A DNA stretch of 42,555 nucleotides from the IMG/VR virus record IMGVR_UViG_3300047554_000282, positions 1 to 42,555 of that record, one strand, 5' to 3'. Each line of letters opens with the position of its first letter. Within the stretch, counting starts at the first letter, position 1. Positions 35,320 through 42,555 of this stretch are shown here, piece after piece. The notes beneath the pieces are model-generated. The model had not been told where the DNA came from, searched no databases, and saw only the letters and a program-made list of their open reading frames with translations. A program made the position numbers and the translations under genes. The stretch comes from a virus.

Positions 35320-36831
35320 TTACGGGTTAACTACTGAGGCTTTGCCCCAGCCAGACATGGTTCCGCCGGGGCTTGGCGCGCCGGGGGCTCCCCCCATTGT
35401 ACCGAGACCTGCCATTTGCGCAATCCGTGCGTTGACTTGGGCCAGCTGCGCGTTGATGGATGCGCGCATCTCTTTGTTGAACTCCGTCTTGAGCTGGTTC
35501 TGCAAGTTGGTCTGCAGGGCTTTGAGTTCGTTGAGAGTCTGCTTGTCGCCACCCCCATCGCGGGCACCCGCCAGCATGGCGGTACGCTGCATGCTGCCAG
35601 CTTCGGTGACTTGGGTCTTGTAGATACCAGACGCAATCTCGGCACTCTTGCCGGTGATGTCCATAATACCCTTGACGCCAACCTCGCGGGCCTTGGCCAG
35701 TCTGGCGTCGGCTTTGTCCTCGAAGTCACGGGCAGTCTTCCAATCGTCGCGCTCTTCTGCGCGGCGGGCGTTCTCGATGTCGGCAAACGCTTTCTGGCGC
35801 TCCTTGGCGGCTTTCTTCAGGTCCTTCATGGCGCCGGTGTACTCGCCCAGACCTTCCATGGCACCCTTGCCGATGTTTGCGAATGCGTTGGGGGAAGTTC
35901 CAGACATCATGGCCAGTCCGGCCTTGAGGACGGCTACGCCCGTGGCTTCGTCACGCTCTTTGGCTGCGCCAGCTTCCTCTTGCTGCAGCATTTCCTCGAA
36001 CTTGGAATACGCCTTGCCTTCGGGCTTGCCCTCCAGACGGCGCTTACGAGCGGCCTCGACTGCGGCTTTCTCTTCCTGCTGATACTTCTCAAGGTCGTCG
36101 CGCATGCTCTTGGTGTCGTAGAACTGCTCAGCGGTTTGCTGGGCGCCTTTGACAGACGGAGCACCGATACCAGCGCCTTTGAGCGCGGCAGCTTCGGGAG
36201 TAGCACCAAGTCCGCCTGCGGCAGCTGGCGTACCCTGCGAACCCGGTGCACCTTGGGTTTCATACGCACTGCGACGAGTGGCCGTAGCGGGGTCATAAGG
36301 AACGTCTGATGCCGGGGCCGGAGAGTCTTTGCTCAGCCCGTAGCCGGGAGCGCTAACCAATGTCTTGCCCAAATCGCTCAGGCCGCCAACTACAGCACTG
36401 CCCAGTCGACTCATCTGCTCGCTGTACGGCATGGTGCTGTTACCAGCGGCTTCAATTGCGGCGAGGCGTTCCGCCTCTTCGCGCGCCGCGCGCTCACGGT
36501 TCTCACGATTCATGCGATCGTACGGAGTTTCGTACGTCTTGCCGCCTTCTGCGAACGCCACAATGCCGCCACCGGCAAAGTCCATGTCCTGCACGGGGAG
36601 CTGGTCCACACCGCCACCCATCTCCATCAGAGCTTGGTCGGCTACTTTAGGCTGGGGCTGGGCAGCGGGGTTCTGCATGGCGCCAGCGGCGCGCATCTGC
36701 TTACGGCGACGGGATTCCGACACTGCCAGAGCCATGATGTAAGGGTCATCCTTGTGCATCATGGCGTACTTCTGCAGCGAAGCATCTGGCATCATGGCCA
36801 GTTGCGAGGTGATCTGTTCGACGTTCATCAT
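35320..36831 (-). CDS. Coiled-coil internal virion protein
   Basis: 503 residues. An N-terminal helical part (MMNVEQITSQLAMMPDASLQKYAMM), then Gly-rich strand 'DFAGGGIVAFAEGG', Pro/Ala/Gly linkers, and two coiled-coil regions (NRENRERAAREEAERLAAIEA and EKAAVEAARKRRLEGKPEGKAYSKFEEMLQQEE). Its start shares bases with the Gln-rich gene's stop. Position between the giant protein and other internal proteins supports a virion role, as in podovirus ejectosome modules. No catalytic motif is seen. Confidence 0.65.
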   Translation of the reverse strand: MMNVEQITSQLAMMPDASLQKYAMMHKDDPYIMALAVSESRRRKQMRAAGAMQNPAAQPQPKVADQALMEMGGGVDQLPVQDMDFAGGGIVAFAEGGKTYETPYDRMNRENRERAAREEAERLAAIEAAGNSTMPYSEQMSRLGSAVVGGLSDLGKTLVSAPGYGLSKDSPAPASDVPYDPATATRRSAYETQGAPGSQGTPAAAGGLGATPEAAALKGAGIGAPSVKGAQQTAEQFYDTKSMRDDLEKYQQEEKAAVEAARKRRLEGKPEGKAYSKFEEMLQQEEAGAAKERDEATGVAVLKAGLAMMSGTSPNAFANIGKGAMEGLGEYTGAMKDLKKAAKERQKAFADIENARRAEERDDWKTARDFEDKADARLAKAREVGVKGIMDITGKSAEIASGIYKTQVTEAGSMQRTAMLAGARDGGGDKQTLNELKALQTNLQNQLKTEFNKEMRASINAQLAQVNARIAQMAGLGTMGGAPGAPSPGGTMSGWGKASVVNP

Positions 36832-38144
36832 GCTACATCGCCCCCCATCATTTCGGCAATCGCCAAATCCATCAGGCCGTTGGACGGCGTGTCCACACTA
36901 CCGCCTTCAGCCATCAATTTGCTCGCACCATACGCAGCGGTGCCCAGACCGGCCAGCTGAGAAATGGGGGACGCCTCCGCGCCGTACAGCGTTTGAACGG
37001 TACCCATCGGGGTGCCGCGCAGGATGTTCGACATGAACTCCAGCTGCTGGTACGGATACTTCTGCTGGTTGAGGAAGTCCTGATACTGTTGCGACAAGAC
37101 ATTCTGCTGCTGGGCCTGCTGTTGCTGACCCATCTGATTCTGCAGGTTGATGATGTCTTGATTCTGAGCGAACTGCTGCTGGCCGATGTTGGCCAACTGA
37201 CCGGCACCGGTAAGGGCCGTCTGCAGACCTTGCAAGCCGAGACCTGCGCCGTACTGGCGCGACTGCTCCGCCAACTGCTGAGCGTTTTGGAAGGCTTGTT
37301 GGTTGGCCTGCTGCGCAGCCAGACCTTGAGTAGCGCCCAGATTCTGCACGCCCAAGAGTGCCTGCAGGTTGGCTTGGCCGGTCGTGAGACCTGCCTGTTG
37401 GTTGGCCTGCTGCGCAGCCAGACGCGCTTGCTGCTCGGCGTTGAACTGCTGTTGGGCTGCGTTGAACGCGGCTTGCGAACCTTGCGCTTGGATGTCCCCG
37501 AGCTGCTGGCCCAGATTGCGCTGGCGCTCAGCTTCTACGATGGCCTGACGGGAGCCACCAAAAGCCCCAGCGCCCACAGCCTGCGCCTGCTGCTGATTAC
37601 GCAAGATGTCGGACTGACGCGAGGCTTCGCGCTTTTGGATGTCCACTACATTCTGCATGTAGGGGTTCATATAGGACTCGGCAGCGCCGGGTTGGACGAA
37701 CGACTGCGTGCGCACCTGCTGGGCCGGACCCATCTGGAAGTTCTGCAAGCCCGGGGCCTGCACGCTCATCATCGACGCTTGGTAGGGGTTGAAGTTGCTG
37801 CCAGCACCCAGCGCTTGGCCTGCGGCCTGCCCGGCGATGCCAGTGGCGGCAGCCATCTGGGGGGCGTTTGTCAGGTTACCCGCAGCCGTTTGTGCTTGGG
37901 TCTGCAGCCCAGAGAAGTCTGCAATACGCTGCCCACCATACGTCTGGTATGGGTTTTGGTTAACGTCAGTCAACGCAGCGGCTTGGCCGAGCGTGTCCTT
38001 GGCATAGGGTTTAGCCCAGTCCGGCAGATCGGAGACCTGCGTTTGGGTAGGACTGCCGCCACCGCCGCCAGAGTCAAAAACTCGACGAACAGACGTAACA
38101 CGACCGCCTTCGCCATAGCCGCTAAATTTGTTCGGGATAATCAT
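36828..38144 (-). CDS. Gln/Ala-rich internal virion protein with 33-residue repeat
   Basis: 438 residues. An N-terminal Gly-rich start (YGEGGRVTSVRRVFDSGGGGGS), then a long Gln/Ala-rich helical body. The phrase LAAQQANQQA recurs 33 residues apart, encoded by an exact 28-nt direct repeat (37297-37324 and 37396-37423). Other similar Gln-Ala stretches follow. Such composition suits a disordered or tube-forming ejection protein. Overlaps the GNAT-like gene by 4 nt. Function inferred from position. Confidence 0.65.
   Translation of the reverse strand: MIIPNKFSGYGEGGRVTSVRRVFDSGGGGGSPTQTQVSDLPDWAKPYAKDTLGQAAALTDVNQNPYQTYGGQRIADFSGLQTQAQTAAGNLTNAPQMAAATGIAGQAAGQALGAGSNFNPYQASMMSVQAPGLQNFQMGPAQQVRTQSFVQPGAAESYMNPYMQNVVDIQKREASRQSDILRNQQQAQAVGAGAFGGSRQAIVEAERQRNLGQQLGDIQAQGSQAAFNAAQQQFNAEQQARLAAQQANQQAGLTTGQANLQALLGVQNLGATQGLAAQQANQQAFQNAQQLAEQSRQYGAGLGLQGLQTALTGAGQLANIGQQQFAQNQDIINLQNQMGQQQQAQQQNVLSQQYQDFLNQQKYPYQQLEFMSNILRGTPMGTVQTLYGAEASPISQLAGLGTAAYGASKLMAEGGSVDTPSNGLMDLAIAEMMGGDVA
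37297..37423. repeat. Exact 28-bp direct repeat, 99-bp period, in the Gln-rich gene
   Basis: The same 28 bases stand at 37297-37324 and 37396-37423. The 99-bp spacing is 33 codons, so the reading frame is kept. The copies encode LAAQQANQQA. Confidence 0.85.
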
Positions 38145-38569
38145 TTGGCCACCTCAAAAAACTTTTGGTACATCACACTCTGCACCTCATACCCGTACTT
38201 TTTGGCGGTATCGCGCCAACCCGGACGGCCCACAAATTCAATACCAGCGCAACCAGCATCGGCTGCAAACTGGGCAGCGACGCGCTGCATCTCATCTTCA
38301 ATCTGTTCCAGCGACCCCGGCGCCATGGCGCAATACTGAATGGTCAGCATTTTGCACTGCGGGTACTGCTTGATCTCGGTCATCACGTGCCCGTGAACGA
38401 CACCCTCTTCATGCACCGCCCAGAGCTGCATGGCACCTGTAAGGGCAAACCGCAGCAGGTCATCGGCAGTTACACGCCCCCGGGCCCACTGTTCAGACTC
38501 TCGAATAAACGGGAGTACGTGCGGCACTACGTCCGCCAGCTTGCCAACAGGGATCAGCGTGATGTTCAT
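38141..38569 (-). CDS. GNAT-like protein in the virion block (T7 gp13-like position)
   Basis: 142 residues. Wording such as 'QLWAVHEEGVVHGHVMTEIKQYPQCKMLTIQYCAM' and 'CAGIEFVGRPGWRDTAKKYGYE' has the strand and helix order of GNAT acetyltransferases, but the usual acetyl-CoA loop is not clear. T7 places the similarly sized gp13 at an equivalent place in its virion genes. Either an active enzyme or a repurposed fold. Overlaps genes on both sides by 4 nt. Confidence 0.6.
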   Translation of the reverse strand: MNITLIPVGKLADVVPHVLPFIRESEQWARGRVTADDLLRFALTGAMQLWAVHEEGVVHGHVMTEIKQYPQCKMLTIQYCAMAPGSLEQIEDEMQRVAAQFAADAGCAGIEFVGRPGWRDTAKKYGYEVQSVMYQKFFEVAK

Positions 38570-40350
38570 GCAGGTAGCATTTTCTCAGCTTTTGAGTCTT
38601 TCGCAACCTTATCTTTTCCGACGGTATTGGCTCGGGCTTTCTGGATACGGTCCATCATGGCGTACAGCTTACGTGCGCCAGCTTCCGAGGAGCCATTGCC
38701 CAGCTCAGAAACGATGCGAGCTGGCACCACAAACTCACCATCAGCCAGACGTGCAGGCTGCTTGCCGTTGATCGTAGCGGGGATGGAATCAGATACGCCA
38801 TCACCCGGGCCGCGCAGGAAGGTGCCTTTGGCGTAGCCGATAGGACCGCCAGCAGCGTTGCCCTCACCGCCGGAATCACCGCCACTGTAGCTATCTGCAC
38901 TATACGCAGCGTCGGCATCCGCAGCCGTCATGGCAGCGCCCGTACCATCAATACCCCCGTAACCACCGAACCCGGTATCCGAACCCATGTTCACGACTGG
39001 TACACCGCCGTACGGCTGTGCTTGATTACCAACCAGAGCGCCAATACCCTGAGCGGCGGCGTTAATCATGGAGCCGGGAGCCAGCATGCCAATGATGTTC
39101 GAGACGTTTTGCATACGCGCATCGCGCGCAGCAGGGGTTTCTGCGTCCAAGAAGGCAGCCGTACGGGGGTCAAGCCCCGCGCTAATACCACCAGACGTGG
39201 TGGTAGCCATGATCGGTGCTACAGCACCGATGGGTGCCGCGGCTTCTTTTTTCTTGTATTGACGTGTGACGGGATCAAATTCGTAGTCAACGGTTCCGCC
39301 GTCAGCAAACTGCTGGCCACCATTGGCCAAGAGCGTGAGCTGCTCGTTACGATCCGACATAGCCCCGACAGGACCACCGTCAGCCAAACGGGTATACGCA
39401 GGACGGAAATACGTACGTTCGCCGGTAGCGTGGCCAGTGTAGCCTTCTTCGGGGTTCTGTACACGACCGGGGCTGTAAGTGAACTTGGACTGTTCGGTGT
39501 CCGGGGTGTACCCTGCCTGCTGAGGCGTTGCCATCAGCGCGGGTGCGGCAGCAGCCAGACCGTAGCGCAAGTTCTCGCCAGTCATGAGTTGGGATGGGTT
39601 TTGCATGATCCCACTGATGCCCTTACCAATACGGTCAGGCGCGCTTGCCAACTTATCGGCGAACGATGCGTCATTAATCCCCATCTGCTGCTTGGCAGCA
39701 TCCGCCATAGCTTGATTACGCGCAGCGTAGTCAACAGGCATCTGCGTTACCGGTGCTGGAGATGGTGTGGGCACTGCGGCCACAGGGGGTGTGAACGATG
39801 GCGGAGGTGTTAGCCCAACGGAGCTACCGCCAAACCCGGGAATGCCAGTCACCTGTGCGGGGGTAGCCGCAGCAGCGCCTTGCCCAGCTACAGACCCGAG
39901 CTGTTCAGCCCCAGCCCCAAAACCACCTTGCATAGCAGCCGTTGTGCCGTCGATACCGCCCGCTAGGGGGGCGGCTTCCATAGCTGCGCCAGCACCAGCG
40001 CCCAACACACTACCCATCATGCCTGCGCCGCCATAGGCACCGAGACCGGCCATCAAACCTTTCTTCAGGTCACCCGAAATGAGGGTACCCGCTGCACCGG
40101 TCATCAAACCAATCGCCAAAGGAGAGCCAACACCCGAGGCCATCAAGCCCGCGCCAATCACGGTTGGCAGGATGTTCGACAAGAAGCCTGCTTCAGCCAG
40201 ACCCGTTTCCGGGTTGATCGTCAGAGAGCCGCCATGAGCTTTTGCAAGTGCTTGCAGACCCGCCACTTCATTGGGGGCCATGTGGACAAGCTGTGTATCC
40301 GGGCCACGGCCCTTGGAAGCTAGATGGTTTGCGGCGATTTGCAGGCTCAT
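38566..40350 (-). CDS. Gly/Ala-rich structural protein, membrane-active candidate
   Basis: 594 residues from the ATG at 40350, with GGAGG just upstream on that strand. An N-terminal region (MSLQIAANHLASKGRGPDTQLVHMAP) precedes a glycine-zipper-like hydrophobic stretch (AIGLMTGAAGTLISGDLKKGLMAGLGAYGG), long Pro/Ala/Gly segments, and a C-terminal module 'GPGDGVSDSIPATINGKQPARLADGEFVVPARIVSELGNG' that recurs in phage virion proteins. It could insert into membrane during DNA ejection. Inferred from composition. Confidence 0.65.
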   Translation of the reverse strand: MSLQIAANHLASKGRGPDTQLVHMAPNEVAGLQALAKAHGGSLTINPETGLAEAGFLSNILPTVIGAGLMASGVGSPLAIGLMTGAAGTLISGDLKKGLMAGLGAYGGAGMMGSVLGAGAGAAMEAAPLAGGIDGTTAAMQGGFGAGAEQLGSVAGQGAAAATPAQVTGIPGFGGSSVGLTPPPSFTPPVAAVPTPSPAPVTQMPVDYAARNQAMADAAKQQMGINDASFADKLASAPDRIGKGISGIMQNPSQLMTGENLRYGLAAAAPALMATPQQAGYTPDTEQSKFTYSPGRVQNPEEGYTGHATGERTYFRPAYTRLADGGPVGAMSDRNEQLTLLANGGQQFADGGTVDYEFDPVTRQYKKKEAAAPIGAVAPIMATTTSGGISAGLDPRTAAFLDAETPAARDARMQNVSNIIGMLAPGSMINAAAQGIGALVGNQAQPYGGVPVVNMGSDTGFGGYGGIDGTGAAMTAADADAAYSADSYSGGDSGGEGNAAGGPIGYAKGTFLRGPGDGVSDSIPATINGKQPARLADGEFVVPARIVSELGNGSSEAGARKLYAMMDRIQKARANTVGKDKVAKDSKAEKMLPA

Positions 40351-40366
40351 AATACCTCCAAGTTTA

Positions 40367-41026
40367 TCAGGGGGACGGCGGTGTCGGCAATACAGCTGGC
40401 AGCGGTGCGACAAAGTTAACCGTCATCACAGACGATGGGATTCCCGGGTGGGGGCTTGAGGCGGTAGACGCGCCTAGGTTCAACGAGGTGTCGGACGCTG
40501 AGGACATCAGCTCAATATACTGCCCAGCCTGCAGGTCAATATCGAACGAGAACGATATAGGCGCATAGGTACCGCTTCCAGAAATACTGTACGCCCGGGT
40601 CGAGTACCCAATGTCTGTACCGTCGCGGCTAATCCACAAGAAGAAGTTTTTTGCGCTGCTGTTTGTGCTCTCAAGCTGCCCGCTGTACTGGAAGTTGTAG
40701 ATTCCGCTAACTGTGACTTCGATTTTGCTGGTACTGCCGGACTGCAATGCCACGGCATTATTCAGATATGTCTGGTTGTATACGACCGCGTACGCTGTAT
40801 TCGCCACCGCAAAAGTCTGGTCAGCCGTATTGAAAAACAGAGCGTTGGGGCAGTCGACGTACTGACCGCCATTTGTACCAATAACCGAGTTAATCGTGCT
40901 GTTGATCTGGTTGAAATACAGGCGCAAGATGTTGAGCATCTGATCCTGTAGATACCGCTCGTACTCATCCGTAGCGGTTGGTAGGCGCGGCGGCGCGATG
41001 GAGTTAAGCTGGTTACGTACAGTCAT
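40367..41026 (-). CDS. Tail or neck protein with jelly-roll-like C-terminus
   Basis: 219 residues. A helical N-terminus (MTVRNQLNSIAPPRLPTATDEYERYLQDQMLNILRLYFNQINSTINSVI) could trimerise. The strand-rich C-terminal two thirds (SKIEVTVSGIYNFQYSGQLESTN to FDIDLQAGQYIELMSSASD) read like a C1q/TNF-type jelly roll, common in phage tail fibres and appendages. Closing segment is Pro-rich. It lies between the frame-broken tail gene and the Gly-rich protein. Confidence 0.65.
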   Translation of the reverse strand: MTVRNQLNSIAPPRLPTATDEYERYLQDQMLNILRLYFNQINSTINSVIGTNGGQYVDCPNALFFNTADQTFAVANTAYAVVYNQTYLNNAVALQSGSTSKIEVTVSGIYNFQYSGQLESTNSSAKNFFLWISRDGTDIGYSTRAYSISGSGTYAPISFSFDIDLQAGQYIELMSSASDTSLNLGASTASSPHPGIPSSVMTVNFVAPLPAVLPTPPSP

Positions 41027-41040
41027 TTTAGTACTTTAGT

Positions 41041-41742
41041 TTATCGTCTGCCGTCAGGCCTGACGTCCAGTCGCGGAACCCCCAACTGCCACTGCACACC
41101 AAGACCGGTCGAGCTCACTTTGAATGCCATCTGGCGCCCGCGCACGCGGGTATAAATGATCTGGGTGAACTGCTGCACTGTGTAATTGCGCTGGCCTTGG
41201 TAGTTCTGCGTACTGGTAACACTGGGAGTGTCACTTGTGCTGTACGCAGAGCCGGGGTTTTGCCGTGGACGCAAGGTGAACGTGACGTCAGGGTTGTTGA
41301 CGTAGGAGCCGTCAAACGTAATGTCCGGAATCATGCGCCAGACAAAGCCATAGTTGTGGCCGTCGCCGATGTCGAAGTCAGCGGACTGGATGTAGGAGCT
41401 GATCGGGGAAGGCGGGTTTGTAGTGCCGTCATCCACGCCGTCTTCATGGTAGATAACCATGCCGTCATAGCCAGCAGCCACAGGATATCCACGTGCTGGA
41501 GCATCAAGCCACGCAGTGCGCTCAAGGTTGCCGTAGGCCCACGTTTTTTCCAGATAGTTGTAGATAACGTAGCGGTCAATTACTGTGGAGTTGGCCGAGC
41601 AGTAGAAGAACCACGCCTCGTTGAAGCCTTCGTTGGTACCAGCAAAGAACTGATACGCCTGCTCGGGGTTGATGTCACCAAAAATGTACTGGCGCAGAGG
41701 GCAGTACAGCGTCAGCCGTGGCCACGGCGTTGGGGGACACAA
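41041..41742 (-). pseudogene. 3' part of the frame-broken tail gene
   Basis: The protein-like part starts at about 41706 with LYCPLRQYIFGDINPEQAYQFF; the reading frame is open only from 41742. It continues with strand-rich sequence (NYLEKTWAYGNLERTAWLD to GRQMAFKVSSTGLGVQWQLGVPRLDV) and lacks its own good start codon. It continues, in a different frame, the sequence of the 5' part. Together they would be one tail or stabilisation protein. Confidence 0.65.
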
Positions 41743-42555
41743 TCGAGATATTGTCCGTAAGGATTTGAAAGCTCCACACGTACGGTGGGCCGATGTATTG
41801 CATCGAGTACAGCGCGGAATCTGTCCAGACCAAGATTTCCTGACGAGACTGCAATTCAGCTACGATGCTGGAGCCGATACTCAGTCGGTAGCTACCTGCT
41901 TGGTTGGTCGCCGAAGGGGTCCAAACGGCGTAACTTTCTTGGTCAGACCAACGAACTAGCAGCGGATCGAGTTCCGCAGAACCGTAGTCATTGCAACCAA
42001 ACGCAATCACAAAGCGCGACGTATCCGAGGTGGCCACGGAGTTGGCAACCGTAGGGCAGTCTGCGTCAGTAGTCCAATACGCCACGCCTTCTTGCGTATT
42101 TGTGTTTGTGGGCGACAGCACCTGAGCGCGGTAGAACGTAGACGCCGATGCAGATGGCACCCATAAGTACAGTGCGCCGCCACGGGGGTTCATCACGAGG
42201 TAGTCGCCGAAGTTGTCTTGGCTCCACAGGCGCATCTGCACCCCAACGCCCACCCCAGCAGGAGTAGGCATGCCCCAGCCTGTCGGAGTCGAGGTACCCG
42301 TAACGCCACCAAAGCCGCCAGCACCCCAGCCAAGACCTACGGTGTAAATCTCACCGCCAATACTGATTTGATACTCTGCGGTGCAGGCGCCCGTTGTGCC
42401 TGAGCTAGTAGCGGGGGAGCTAACCACGATACTGTAGGTGCTGGCGTCAATGTAGGTCAGGCGAAACTCTTTGTTAAGTGCGGCGGCGGGGATACCATTT
42501 ACCGCACCAATTACCCCAGAGATGGTCACAAAATCGCCATCGGCTGCGCCATAAC
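41675..42555 (-). pseudogene. 5' part of the frame-broken tail gene, continues past the right edge
   Basis: Open to position 42555, with 'YGAADGDFVTISGVIG' in frame at the edge, so the true start lies outside the window. The E1-FCCH-like wording 'DFVTISGV ... LNKEFRLTYIDASTYSI' and a beta-rich body (FVIAFGCNDYGSAELDPLLVRWSDQESYAVWTP) suggest a tail tubular or stabilisation protein. After 'SIVSPNAVATADA' the frame moves out of register (VLPSAPVHFW, then stop at 41675) where the other frame carries on with TLYCPLRQYIF. Confidence 0.7.

Noticed and set aside
36993-38339. Long rightward frame (448 codons) opposite the Gln-rich and GNAT-like genes
   Set aside because: Leu-rich translation mirrors the antisense of Gln codons (CAG reads as CTG), so it is a shadow of the repetitive leftward gene.
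1-42555. CRISPR array
   Set aside because: The dispersed 12-bp sites are irregularly spaced by hundreds to thousands of bases, without equal spacers; no array-like repeat was seen.

Overview
The window is most simply read as part of a tailed double-stranded DNA phage genome (podovirus-like inventory), probably from a GC-moderate proteobacterial host, possibly a freshwater betaproteobacterium. The host guess is inference from base composition and from promoter and leader signals that look bacterial. No terminase, portal, major capsid, integrase or phage RNA polymerase is visible. The last structural gene runs off the right edge, so the packaging and head genes probably lie beyond it.

Layout. 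(1) 1-499 is non-coding: a 42-bp pure A/T tract, ten TGTAAC/GTTACA hexamers and a C-rich/G-rich hairpin, which together look like an origin or control region. (2) 500-1385 holds two small genes, one with a helix-turn-helix. (3) 1391-2007 holds a consensus sigma-70 promoter with exact 17-bp spacing, a hairpin at the start of the transcript, a sequence one base away from the E. coli rRNA boxA, and about 500 nt of untranslated sequence. (4) 2008-18910 is one rightward, tightly overlapping (ATGA-coupled) array of about 45 mostly small genes. It includes a tandem family of 70-110-residue proteins, a MoxR ATPase / DUF3150-like / VWA-metallopeptidase trio, a lipoprotein, several small winged-helix proteins, a DUF3310 protein and a VRR-NUC nuclease. 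(5) 18949-29294 is the rightward DNA-replication block: HNH endonuclease, family A DNA polymerase with 3'-5' exonuclease, Cas4-like nuclease, small HNH, SNF2-type helicase, a putative ssDNA-binding protein, a small HTH protein and an archaeo-eukaryotic-type primase fused to a DUF927-like ATPase. (6) 29291-42555 is the leftward virion block: a 2007-residue polyvalent ejection protein with HELGH, coiled-coil and Gln-rich internal proteins, a GNAT-like protein, a glycine-rich structural protein, a tail protein and a frame-broken tail gene.

The strongest unexplained signal is a dispersed operator-like inverted repeat, TCTAA-NN-TTAGA. There are 18 copies (16 exact) between 192 and 22527 and none in the remaining 20 kb. 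It sits just upstream of ribosome-binding sites, supplies the stop codon of three genes, and is embedded in coding sequence using rare-looking CTA, TTA and AGA codons. Two rightward promoters carry degenerate versions between their -35 and -10 boxes. The simplest model (inference) is a phage regulator that binds along the whole rightward operon, alongside host-type antitermination started at the 1.4-kb leader, which would let polymerase pass the two internal hairpin terminators at 22.7 and 26.2 kb.
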